Shown here in pieces: positions 43,856-55,556 of a DNA stretch of 64,000 nt. The translations under genes and the position numbers were made by a program. The stretch lies in NCBI RefSeq assembly GCF_003710255.1, contig NZ_RHIB01000001.1:1364001-1428000 (forward strand), in the 5' to 3' direction. A model generated the notes under the pieces. It saw nothing but the letters and a program-made list of their open reading frames with translations, did no database searches and was not told the origin of the DNA. The first letter of the stretch is position 1. The number at the start of each line of letters is the position of its first letter. The DNA comes from Alteribacter keqinensis. GTDB taxonomy: Bacteria > Bacillota > Bacilli > Bacillales > Salisediminibacteriaceae.

Positions 43856-44278
43856 TTACCCTTTTATACCTTCAAAATGATACGGAACCGACCTCTCCAG
43901 AAGGACCTCAACCCCGTTCGGATGATACGGCATCCGTTCATCTGCTTCATGAAACGTCACCCAGGCTGCTTCTTCAATCGTCTCTTTATCAATGATCTCG
44001 ATCTGACCTTCTGCAGCATGTGCAGCGAAAGTAAAAAACAGAGCATGATTCCCGTCGTTTTTCATAAATGCTTCGTTTACAGAAAGAAGGTCTCCCATCT
44101 CAACGTTCAGCCCCGTTTCTTCATATGCCTCACGGACTGCCGCATCTTTCAGCGTTTCCCCTTTTTCAACAGATCCTCCCGGAAGAGACCAGTTATCGTA
44201 TTTTTTATTTTTCACCATCAGCACCTTCGTGCGTTCTTCGTTAACAATAAGTGAGTAAACGACATCCACTCTATTCAT
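43856..44278 (-). CDS. Nudix hydrolase
   Basis: A 140-residue protein with a complete Nudix box GGSVEKGETLKDAAVREAYE followed by ETGL (about residues 33-56), preceded by WSLPGGS. It hydrolyses some nucleoside diphosphate derivative; the substrate cannot be told from sequence. Start ATG at 44278. It is a single minus-strand gene between the ABC exporter terminator and a convergent rqcH. It is not part of the conserved B. subtilis order and may be a local addition. Confidence 0.9.
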   Translation of the reverse strand: MNRVDVVYSLIVNEERTKVLMVKNKKYDNWSLPGGSVEKGETLKDAAVREAYEETGLNVEMGDLLSVNEAFMKNDGNHALFFTFAAHAAEGQIEIIDKETIEEAAWVTFHEADERMPYHPNGVEVLLERSVPYHFEGIKG

Positions 44279-44338
44279 CCGTCACCATCCCTTTTTAAAC
44301 GATTGTTTAATTTCTGATTATTAAAATGAAAAAGAAGC

Positions 44339-44378
44339 GGGCGGTTCACCATGTATAACGTCACCTGGTGAACCGCCC
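44339..44378 (-). terminator. Terminator of the ABC exporter operon
   Basis: GGGCGGTTCACC (44339-44350) is perfectly inverted at 44367-44378; on the minus strand it is followed by a TTTTT-containing stretch. It ends about 10 nt past the stop of the second ABC gene. Confidence 0.9.
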
Positions 44379-44388
44379 TTTGGAGTAA

Positions 44389-46215
44389 TTAACCTGCATC
44401 ATTTAACACTTTAAACTGTGCTTTTACCAGATCGTAATACTCGCCTTTTTTATTCATTAACTCTTCATGGTTTCCTTGTTCAAGGATATTTCCCTGCTCT
44501 AAAACGATGATGTTATCCGCTTCCCTGATCGTTGAAAGCCTGTGGGCGATCATAATCGCTGTACGCCCGTGGAGAAGGCGCTTCAATGCCCGCTGGATCA
44601 GTTGCTCTGTTTCTGTATCGATGGACGCTGTTGCTTCATCGAGTATAAGGATCTGAGGATCTGCCAGGAGTGCCCGGGCAAAGGAGATAAGCTGGCGTTC
44701 GCCCACAGACAGGACGTTCCCCCGCTCTTCCACTTCTGTTTCATAGCCGTTTTTCAGCTGCTGGATAAACCGGTCGGCCCCCACCGTTTTTGCCGCTTCG
44801 ATTACTTCCTCATCTGTGGCATCGGGTTTTCCAAAACGGATGTTTTCCATGATGGTGCCGGAGAATATAAACGTATCCTGCAAAACGATACTCACTTTTT
44901 TACGAAGGCTGTTTAATGTTACATCACGCAGATCGTGACCATCAATCGTCACTTTCCCTCCGGTCGGATCGTAAAAGCGGCTGATCAAATTGACAATTGT
45001 TGTTTTCCCGCTTCCCGTGTGACCGACAAGGGCCACGGTTTCCCCGCTGTTAATATTCAAGTTGATTTTGTTCAGTGCTTTACGGTCACTGTTATAGGAG
45101 AATTCCACATCATGAAATTGAATGTCTCCTCCAATGTAATTGAGTTTCTTAGCGCCGGCTTTTTCAGGAACACTAGGCTGTTCGTCCAGAAACTCAAAGA
45201 TCCGTTCAGACGACGCCATTCCCATTAACAGCTGGCTGTAAACCTGACCGAGTCTTGAAATCGGATCCCAGAACATTCCGATGTAAATCGCAAATGATAC
45301 AAATTCCCCGATCGTAAGTGCGCCGGTCTGAATGAGCGTTACACCGTACCATAAAAGAACGGCGGTACCGATCGCTCCGCTTATTTCTACGAAGGGACGG
45401 AACAGAGCGTTTTTCTGAGAGGCATTTCGCCAAGCTTCATAGTTATCATTGTTCATATTGTGAAAGAATCCGATGTTTTCTGTTTCCTGCGTATAGGACT
45501 GTGTGACCCGGATTCCCTGGATACTTTCATTCAAATGAGAATTAATATGAGACTGCTTGATCCTTACGTGCTGCCAGGACCTTCTAATGTTCCGTCTTAA
45601 CTTGGTAGAGATCAAAAACATAATCGGCAGGATGATCATGATCGCCATTGTCAGCTCAGGACTGATCATAAACAGAAGCACAATAATTCCGATCAGCATA
45701 ATTAAATCCATCAGCAGGTTGATAACCCCGTTTGTAAAGAGTTCCTGCAGTGAGTTGACGTCGTTTGTTATCCTTACAAGGATGGACCCAGCCGACCGCT
45801 GATCAAAAAAGCGGTGGGACAATCGCTGGATATGGTCAAACAGACTTTTTCTCAAATCAAAAATCACATACTGCCCAAGTTTATTCATGTAGCGGATTCG
45901 AAAGAAATTCCCTGCCCACGAAAGAATGTAAAGGCCGGCAATAATCGCCACCATCAGCCACAGGTAGTTGAGGTCACCCTCCTGGATGATGTTATCCAAA
46001 GCGTACGAACCGATAAGTAAAGGTGCAACGAGCCTTACCGTCGTAGAGACGATCATGGCGATAATAGCGACAGGTAACAGCGTTGTGGAATAAGGCTTCA
46101 TATATCCGAGGAGCCTGCTCATCTGAAGCCAGTTAAAGGGCTTTTCGATCGCCTGGTCCGTGGAATAATGAAATCGTTTTAACGTCCGGCTTTCGGACTC
46201 TTGTTGGTTTGCCAT
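44389..46215 (-). CDS. ABC exporter half-transporter, catalytic Walker B partner
   Basis: A 608-residue half ABC exporter: an N-terminal cytosolic stretch, six membrane helices (about 45-330) and a C-terminal ATPase domain. Walker A is GHTGSGKTT (398-406), and Walker B ends in LDE with the catalytic Glu527, but the signature is LSVGE (502-506) rather than LSGGQ. This complements the partner gene at 46281-48035. Length and pairing resemble B. subtilis YknU/YknV and other multidrug or lipid exporters; the substrate is unknown. ATG with AGGAGGTGATCAT upstream. Confidence 0.93.
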   Translation of the reverse strand: MANQQESESRTLKRFHYSTDQAIEKPFNWLQMSRLLGYMKPYSTTLLPVAIIAMIVSTTVRLVAPLLIGSYALDNIIQEGDLNYLWLMVAIIAGLYILSWAGNFFRIRYMNKLGQYVIFDLRKSLFDHIQRLSHRFFDQRSAGSILVRITNDVNSLQELFTNGVINLLMDLIMLIGIIVLLFMISPELTMAIMIILPIMFLISTKLRRNIRRSWQHVRIKQSHINSHLNESIQGIRVTQSYTQETENIGFFHNMNNDNYEAWRNASQKNALFRPFVEISGAIGTAVLLWYGVTLIQTGALTIGEFVSFAIYIGMFWDPISRLGQVYSQLLMGMASSERIFEFLDEQPSVPEKAGAKKLNYIGGDIQFHDVEFSYNSDRKALNKINLNINSGETVALVGHTGSGKTTIVNLISRFYDPTGGKVTIDGHDLRDVTLNSLRKKVSIVLQDTFIFSGTIMENIRFGKPDATDEEVIEAAKTVGADRFIQQLKNGYETEVEERGNVLSVGERQLISFARALLADPQILILDEATASIDTETEQLIQRALKRLLHGRTAIMIAHRLSTIREADNIIVLEQGNILEQGNHEELMNKKGEYYDLVKAQFKVLNDAG

Positions 46216-46243
46216 ATGATCACCTCCTGATTATTTGGGAAGG

Positions 46244-46277
46244 CACTGAAAAAGTTTGGTTTTTAACTTTTTCAGTG
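46244..46277. repeat. 13-bp palindrome CACTGAAAAAGTT between ABC genes
   Basis: CACTGAAAAAGTT (46244-46256) pairs with AACTTTTTCAGTG (46265-46277) around 8 nt. It shares its arms and flanking GG/GGCC with the palindrome at 177-208. It sits in the 65-nt gap within a two-gene operon, touching the stop of the first gene, and could form an mRNA hairpin that alters expression of the second. Confidence 0.75.
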
Positions 46278-46280
46278 GCC

Positions 46281-48035
46281 TCATTTGGCTTCCTGAAGCA
46301 CCGCGTGGCGGTCTTTAAATTGAATATCATAAATTCGGCGGTAGTGTCCGTTTTCAATTGTGAGAAGCTCGTCATGGGTTCCTCGTTCTGCCACTGTGCC
46401 ATCGTCCAGTACAAGAATTTCATCTGCGTGCATGAGAGATGAAATACGGTGAGCAATAATAAACGTCGTTCTTCCCTTCATTACTTCACGGAAGGCAGCC
46501 TGAATTTTCGATTCTGTCTCCATATCAACGGCACTTGTAGCATCATCCAGGATGAGGATTGACGGGTCAATACAAATGGCACGTGCAATGGCAATCCGCT
46601 GTTTTTGTCCCCCGGAAAGGCCCATCCCGCGCTCGCCCAGTACCGTATCGTAGCCATCAGGCAGTTCCATAATAAAATCGTGTGCCTGAGCTCTTTTCGC
46701 TGCGTCTTCAATGTCTTCCATTGCAGCATCCGGAAGACCATAGGAAATATTGTCTTTAATCGAACTTGAAAACAGGAACGATTCCTGAAGAACAACTCCG
46801 ATATTCTTTCTCAGTGACTTGATCGTGAAGCTGTCAATGGTTTTCCCGTCAATTTCAATCTTCCCCCGGTCCGGCTCGTAAAAGCGGGAGATAAGCTGGG
46901 TGATTGATGTTTTCCCCGATCCGGTCGCCCCGATTAAGCCGATCGTTTTACCTGACTCGGCAAAGAACGTAATGTCTTTCAGTGCGAGCTCCTCTTCTTC
47001 ATCGTAACGGTGGCTGACGTTTTCAAAGCTCACATTTCCATTGAGCCGGTCCACTGTGATGGCACCGGGCTTATCTAAAATGTCTTCGTCTTCGTCAAGC
47101 ACCTGCAGAAGGCGCTCCCCTGAAGCTTTTGACTGACTGAACGTGTTGACGATAAACCCTAAGTTCATGAGTGGTCCGATGATGTACCAGATCAAACTGA
47201 AAAAGGCAACAAGTACACCAGGCTGAATCGCTCCGTTTATGACGAGAAAGCCCCCGTAACCCAGAAGAACAACGACACTGATTTGACCGATCAGCTCCAT
47301 TAACGGAAAGTATTTTGCCCATATGTTTGCCGTGTACACATATTTGTCTTTGTAATCATTATTTTTGCTGTCAAAGCGCCCCATTTCAAAGTCTTCTTTT
47401 GAAAGAGATTTCACGGTGTTCATCCCGCTGATGTTCTCCTGAACCTTTGTGGTCATTCCGGCAAAGGATTTTCTGATATCTGTAAATGCCGGATGGACTT
47501 TTTTATCAAACTGATAAACGGTTACAGCGAGAAACGGCATGGATGCTAGCGTCAACAGGGCCAGGGATGGACTGAAGTAGAACATAATCCCCATACTCAG
47601 CCCTACAAGCATCACGAGGTTGATGAGCTGCGCGAACCCGAAAGACAAAAAGAAACGAAATCCCTCTACATCTGCCGTTAACCTTGACATGAGGTCCCCC
47701 GTTCTGGCGTTATCGTAATATCGAAACGGCAAGAATTGCAGCTTTCGATATAAAGCATCCCGCAGTTCATACACCGCTTTGATCCCGAAAAGGTCTCCAA
47801 GGTACTGGTGAAAATACGTAAAAAGTCCTTTTAAAGCCATAAGCACGAAAAACCCGATCGCCACATACGGAACGAGCTCAAAATTCCCCTCAAGAATGAC
47901 GTTATCAATCGTAAACTTTAAAATCACCGGATAGACAACGGTTATCCCTGTTACCAGTAACAAAAACAAAATTGACCAGAAAAAGTATCCTTTATGAGGC
48001 CAGTAAAACTCCTTTAAGCGTTTAAATGTGTTCAC
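46281..48035 (-). CDS. ABC exporter half-transporter, degenerate Walker B partner
   Basis: A 584-residue half ABC exporter with membrane helices at about 20-300 and an ATPase domain with GATGSGKTS (369-377), a canonical signature LSGGQ (473-477) and Walker B ILILDD in which Asp498 replaces the catalytic Glu. Together with the 44389-46215 product this makes a heterodimer with one hydrolytic and one degenerate site. First gene of the operon; start ATG at 48035. The substrate is unknown; drug or lipid export is likely. Confidence 0.93.
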   Translation of the reverse strand: MNTFKRLKEFYWPHKGYFFWSILFLLLVTGITVVYPVILKFTIDNVILEGNFELVPYVAIGFFVLMALKGLFTYFHQYLGDLFGIKAVYELRDALYRKLQFLPFRYYDNARTGDLMSRLTADVEGFRFFLSFGFAQLINLVMLVGLSMGIMFYFSPSLALLTLASMPFLAVTVYQFDKKVHPAFTDIRKSFAGMTTKVQENISGMNTVKSLSKEDFEMGRFDSKNNDYKDKYVYTANIWAKYFPLMELIGQISVVVLLGYGGFLVINGAIQPGVLVAFFSLIWYIIGPLMNLGFIVNTFSQSKASGERLLQVLDEDEDILDKPGAITVDRLNGNVSFENVSHRYDEEEELALKDITFFAESGKTIGLIGATGSGKTSITQLISRFYEPDRGKIEIDGKTIDSFTIKSLRKNIGVVLQESFLFSSSIKDNISYGLPDAAMEDIEDAAKRAQAHDFIMELPDGYDTVLGERGMGLSGGQKQRIAIARAICIDPSILILDDATSAVDMETESKIQAAFREVMKGRTTFIIAHRISSLMHADEILVLDDGTVAERGTHDELLTIENGHYRRIYDIQFKDRHAVLQEAK

Positions 48036-48233
48036 CGTTCGTCACCTCCTGAACGTTAATTCTGAATTATTAAAAAAACGTAACATTATCAATATATCGA
48101 CTTCCGAAATAAATAGCGAGACGGGATAATAGGTGATTAAAGGCGTTTTCCTAACCTTTACTGTTGTTTACTCTTATTTCCTTCGTTTTTATCAGGTTTA
48201 CGATTTTTTCTGATTGTTTTGTTAGCTTCGGAT

Positions 48234-48429
48234 GTTAATTTCCGCTCATTGCACTTTCCACGGGCGGTTCAGGAGCCTCATCGGTATGCTTCTTCCTCTG
48301 CCAGCTATGCTCTGAAGAATATGCGTCGAAGCAACTCTAAGCTTATTCATGAAGTGACGCTCGTGCCTGACCGGGTCTCCCCGGAACTCGCTTTTCCCGC
48401 AGGAGTGTCGCGCATTCGCTCCAATCAAC
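48234..48429 (+). repeat. R2 element carrying the R3 module, 196 bp
   Basis: Left end GTTAATTTCCGCTCATTGC and right end CATTCGCTCCAATCAAC match the 119-bp copy at 35715. Between the arms lies an extra module (48281-48358) whose reverse complement matches 10344-10425, including 19 identical bases at 48319-48337 and TGCTTCTTCCTCT. The element is therefore modular: ends, arms, and an optional core. Confidence 0.75.
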
Positions 48430-48629
48430 ACTTCTTTATTAAAACAACAATGATCTTTCTTTAACACATCATAAATTCAAAACCCATTTTATGCTCCAAC
48501 CAGAGCCATAAGTGGTCAAGTTATTATCGGACTTTGACTCTTTAAGTGGATTCGCGGAGCACGAGAAGGCTCACGGATACCCCTGCGGCAAGCGAAAGAC
48601 ATGAAGGCAGAATCCGTATCTTCCGAATT

Positions 48630-48664
48630 AAAAATGCCTTCCTGTAATACAGGAAGGCATTTTT
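48630..48664 (-). terminator. Terminator at the end of the pyr transcript
   Basis: AAAAATGCCTTCCTGT and its exact inverse flank a 3-nt loop, with A- and T-runs on either side. It directly follows the methyltransferase gene rather than pyrE, which places that gene inside the pyr operon. Confidence 0.93.
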
Positions 48665-48668
48665 ATCA

Positions 48669-49331
48669 TTATGCTCGTTGTGCTGTTGTTAGTAGTGCTA
48701 ATCCGTCGAGATTGTTCGCGTGGACAACATTTCTCCAGCCGCACCGTTCCATCATTTGCGTAAGCTCGTTCTCCGAAAACCGGTGGCGGTGTTCAGCCAC
48801 CCGCCCCCATTGAATTAAAAAGTCTTTTTCCTCTCCAGTTAAACGATGTTTTTCCACGTACTGAGCTGATGCCTTGATTCCGTTCACCCGGGATGGGTTT
48901 AGTAAAGCTACCGTCCCGTATGTTACCCGGGCCATTTCAGAGAGCACTTTCTCCGGGTCCGGCATGAGAAACAAGACACAAGCACTGACAGTGATAGAAA
49001 AGGAATTTCCGCGAAACGGCAGGGCTTCTGCATCTGCCGTAAGAAATGCCCATGACTTTGGGCCCTTCGTCTCCCCGAACAGCTGCTTACTTCTTTCAAT
49101 CATGCAAGGACTCAGATCCACACCCGTTACCTCTGTTGTATCCTCAGCTCCCCGCATAAGAAGACGTCCGGTTCCGCAGCCCACATCAAGAATACGTTTC
49201 CCTTTCCAAGTTCCGGTTGCTCTGATTAATTCTTCGTGCAACGAACCGAGCCACTTCGTCCGGGCCATCCGGTCAAAAAAATCGACTCGCTCATCAAACT
49301 CACTGCTCGAAAACTTTCTCACCTGTATCAC
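48669..49331 (-). CDS. SAM-dependent methyltransferase at the end of the pyr operon
   Basis: A 220-residue class I methyltransferase of the Methyltransf_11 type. Motif I is ILDVGCGTGRLLMRG (about 48-62), the acidic strand end is VTGVDLSPCMIERS, and DAEALPF is motif III. The substrate is not recognisable. It starts at a GTG only 4 nt after the pyrE stop, without a clear ribosome site, and the operon terminator lies beyond it, so it should be made by coupled translation and respond to PyrR. I know of no such gene in the B. subtilis pyr operon. Confidence 0.85.
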   Translation of the reverse strand: MIQVRKFSSSEFDERVDFFDRMARTKWLGSLHEELIRATGTWKGKRILDVGCGTGRLLMRGAEDTTEVTGVDLSPCMIERSKQLFGETKGPKSWAFLTADAEALPFRGNSFSITVSACVLFLMPDPEKVLSEMARVTYGTVALLNPSRVNGIKASAQYVEKHRLTGEEKDFLIQWGRVAEHRHRFSENELTQMMERCGWRNVVHANNLDGLALLTTAQRA

Positions 49332-49335
49332 TCGC

Positions 49336-49958
49336 CTATTGTTGATCTGACCAGCTTTCGGGATCCTGCTGCCAAGCTGAAAGCATTTCTTTTTCGCTGC
49401 TGCTCAGCCCTTCAGCTTCCTCAATAAGGGTGTTGAAGCTTGTAATCGTGTAAAAGGGCACTTCGGCTTCCTGAAAAAGCTTTTCAGCTTTTTTCAGGCC
49501 GTATGTAAAAATGGCTGCAACACCCAGGACATGGGCACCTTCTTCTTGTATGGCCTTCACCGCACTGATGGAGGATCCGCCGGTCGAGATTAAATCTTCA
49601 ATAACGACAACGCGATCTCCTTTATTTATACGGCCTTCAATCAGGTTTTGTTTGCCATGTCCCTTCGCTTTCGAGCGGACATAGACCATTGGCAGGTTGA
49701 GAGCTTCCGCCGCCCACGCTGCATGGGGAATGCCGGCTGTGGCCGTTCCTGCAACGACTGTTGCATCAGGAAAATGGATGTTAACGATCTCTTTAAAGCC
49801 TTTAATCAGCTCTTTACGTACGTCCGGATAGGACATGGTAAGACGGTTATCACAGTATATCGGAGACTTCAGACCGGAGCTCCACGTAAAGGGGTCGGAA
49901 GGCTTGAGGGCTACTGCCCCGATTTCAAGCAGGTGACGGGCAACGGCATTGTTGTTCA

Positions 49959-49959
<1 letters not shown>
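49336..49959 (-). CDS. pyrE: Orotate phosphoribosyltransferase
   Basis: A 207-residue enzyme joining orotate and PRPP to make OMP. The PRPP loop is [18 protein letters not shown], with [17 protein letters not shown] as the mobile catalytic loop. The ATG at 49959 shares a base with the pyrF stop (TGATG) and has GGAGG 9 nt upstream; the frame is open five codons further. Second-last gene of the pyr operon here, followed by the methyltransferase. Confidence 0.97.
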
Positions 49960-52349
<2,390 letters not shown>

Positions 52350-52353
<4 letters not shown>

Positions 52354-55300
52354 CGCATTGCAGCTCCTTTTCTGGTAAAGCCCATTGCTTCAGTAGAGAA
52401 GCTGATTGTTTCAAGGACGGTAAGAAGGGCTTCGGCAGTGTCCATACTTGTCAGGCAGACGATGCCGTTTTCTACAGACTCACGGCGGATTCTGAATCCG
52501 TCCCGTGCAGGCTGCTTTCCTTTCGTAAGGGTATTGATGACAAACTGCGTTTTCCCTTCACGGATCGTATCCAGAAGTGTCGGGCTTTCTCCGCCGATTT
52601 TAGAAATGACCGTTACCGGAATGTTCTCTTCTTTGATCTTTTCGGCTGTACCTTCTGTTCCAAGGATTCGGTAGCCGATGCGGTGAAAACGTCGCACGAG
52701 CTTCATCATGTCTGTTTTATCCTTGTCAGCTACGGTAAACAGGACCGACCCGTAAGTCGGAATGTTCATACCTGAAGCCACCAGTCCTTTATACAGAGCT
52801 TTTTCCAAGGTGTCATCTTTCCCCATTACTTCGCCGGTAGACTTCATTTCGGGACCCAGGGTGATATCGACACTTCTGAGCTTGGCAAAGCTGAATACCG
52901 GCACTTTCACACACACCTGCTCGGCTTCAGGAAGGCAGCCGCTCTTAAACCCAAGATAAGCGAGCTTTTCACCGATGATCGCTTTTGTAGCCAGATTCGC
53001 CATATTCACACCTGTAATCTTACTCAGAAACGGGACGGTCCGGCTTGAGCGCGGATTTACTTCGAGTACATAGATTTCCCCGTCACAGAGAACAAACTGA
53101 ATGTTTAACAGACCGATAATGTTCAGTCCTTTTGCGATGCGCATCGTGTAGTCTGTAAGCTTCCTTTTAAGCTTTTCGGACAGCTGCTGGGGCGGATAAA
53201 CTGCGATGGAATCCCCTGAGTGCACCCCTGCACGCTCGATATGCTCCATTATTCCGGGAATCACAACTGTTTCACCATCGGATATGGCGTCCACTTCAAG
53301 CTCTTTTCCCTGAAGGTAACGGTCGATGAGGACCGGATGTTTTGCATTCACTTTAACCGCCCGTTCCATGTATTTGAGAAGGTCACGTTCGTGATAGACG
53401 ATTTCCATCGCCCGTCCCCCAAGGACGTAGGAAGGCCTTACAAGAACCGGAAACCCGATCCGTTTTGCAATAGTAAGCGCTTCGTTTACACTCGTGGCTG
53501 TTTTCCCTTCCGGCTGCGGTATGTCCAGTTCGATCATGAGCTGTTCAAAACGGTCCCGGTCTTCAGCCGTGTCCATGTTTTCAAGTGAAGTTCCGAGTAT
53601 CTTTACGCCTCTTTCAACAAGACCGTCCGCCAGGTTAATCGCGGTCTGTCCGCCGAATTGAACAATGACCCCTTCCGGCTGTTCAAGGTCGACAACATTC
53701 ATGACATCTTCAACAGTAAGAGGCTCAAAGTAAAGTTTGTCCGAGATGCTGAAGTCTGTAGAGACGGTTTCCGGATTGTTGTTGATGATGATCGCTTCAT
53801 AGCCCGCTTCCTGAATGGCCTGAACGGTATGGACGGTTGCGTAGTCGAACTCAATTCCCTGACCGATCCGGATCGGGCCGGATCCGAGAACGAGTATGGA
53901 AGGTTTGGATGTTACTTTAGACTCGTTTTCCTCTTCATATGTGCCGTAATAGTAAGGAGTATGGGACACAAACTCTGCCGCACATGTATCCACCATTTTA
54001 AATACCGGTGTGATCTTGTTTTCCTTTCTAAATCGCTCCACGTCGTGTTCAGTGACTTTCCAGAGCTTTGCAATTGTCAGATCTGAAAAACCGAGCTGCT
54101 TGCATTCTTCAAGAATCTCCCGGTCAAACGGACGGTCACTCAGCTGTTTCTCCATTTCTACAATTGTTCTCAGGGTTTCCAGGTAAAAGTAGTCCACCTT
54201 CGTCATCTTGTGAAGCTCTTCGGTTGAATAGCCGAGTCGAATCGCTTCAGCAAGAAGGAAAAGTCTTTCGTCGTCTGCATTTTCAATACGGGAGCGAAGC
54301 CATTCATGGCTCAGTTCATCACGGTAAGGGACAGTAATGTGATCGATCCCGTTTTCCGTTGACCGTACGGCTTTCAACAGACTTTCTTCCAGTGTACGGC
54401 CAATCGCCATCACTTCCCCCGTCGCTTTCATCTGAGTGCCGAGTGAGCGGTTGGCGGAGTCGAATTTATCAAAGGGCCAGCGTGGAATTTTCGTAACCAC
54501 ATAATCAAGGGCCGGTTCGAAGCTGGCGAATGTCGTTTTCGTGATTGGGTTTTCACACTCGTCAAGGGTAAACCCTGCAGCAATTTTGGCGCTGAGTTTT
54601 GCAATCGGATATCCTGTAGCTTTCGAAGCCAATGCAGATGAACGGCTCACCCGCGGGTTCACTTCGATAATGTAATACTCTTCACTATCAGGATCGAGAG
54701 CCATCTGTACATTACAGCCCCCTTCTACACCGAGTGCCCGGATGATTCTAAGGGAGGCATTTCTGAGCATCTGATATTCCCGGTCTGTCAGTGTCTGACT
54801 CGGGGCAACGACGATTGAGTCCCCGGTATGAATACCGACCGGGTCAATGTTTTCCATGTTACAGACAACAATGGCCTGGTCGCTTGCATCTCTCATCACT
54901 TCGTATTCCACTTCTTTAAATCCTGCAATACTCATCTCGATCAGACATTGGTTTACAGGACTGTAGGAAATGCCCGCCTTGGTAATTTCCCGGAGCTTTT
55001 CTTCATTTTTGGCAATACCGCCCCCTGTGCCGCCAAGAGTGTAAGCGGGGCGTACGATGACCGGATAGCCGATCTCATCAGCAAAAGCGACTGCCTCATC
55101 TACAGAATGAACAATCTCACTTGGCGGTACCGGCTCTCCAAGTTCTCTCATGAGAGTCCGGAAAAGATCACGGTCCTCTGCTTTTTCTATCGCTTCAAGA
55201 TTTGTTCCAAGAAGCTTTACTCCGTATTCTTCCAGGATCCCGCTTTTATCGAGCTCCATGGCCATGTTGAGGCCAGTCTGCCCCCCGAGCGTCGCAAGGA

Positions 55301-55556
55301 GTCCGTCGGGCTGTTCCTGACGGATAATCCGGCTTACAAACTCAAGGGTGATCGGTTCGATGTACACTCTGTCTGCCACAGCTTCATCGGTCATAATTGT
55401 TGCCGGGTTTGAGTTGATCAGAACCACTTCAAAACCGTCTTCCCGAAGCGCCTGGCACGCCTGTGTTCCTGCGTAGTCAAACTCCGCTGCCTGGCCGATA
55501 ACGATAGGTCCCGATCCGATTACAAGAATTTTATTTACTCCTTCGATTCTAGGCAT
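52350..55556 (-). CDS. carB: Carbamoyl phosphate synthase, large subunit (pyrimidine-specific)
   Basis: A 1068-residue synthetase making carbamoyl phosphate from bicarbonate, ammonia and two ATP. Two homologous ATP-grasp halves (about 1-540 with [20 protein letters not shown], and 550-930 with [20 protein letters not shown]), and a C-terminal MGS-like allosteric domain (about 930-1068). The ATG at 55556 follows AGAGGGGATTG and overlaps the carA stop by 8 nt; 15 upstream codons are discarded. Within the pyr operon it corresponds to B. subtilis pyrAB. Confidence 0.97.

Larger units (their letters stand above)
48036..48668. other. Intergenic region with composite repeat, between pyr-tail gene and ABC operon
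   Basis: About 630 nt without a credible gene. It holds the longest R2 element (48234-48429) with its R3 module, a GC-rich stretch at 48550-48600 resembling other repeat arms, and the terminator at 48630-48664. The ABC operon promoter should lie between 48040 and 48230, but I could not pick a convincing one. Confidence 0.65.

Noticed and set aside
43732-43995. Plus-strand frame encoding a very hydrophobic peptide (FLIVLFL repeats)
   Set aside because: By-product of the 21-bp array C; it runs into the Nudix gene antisense and lacks a ribosome site.
48219-48464. Coding frames on both strands (81 and 73 codons)
   Set aside because: Both are contained in the 196-bp R2 element and its flanks; no ribosome site or family similarity.
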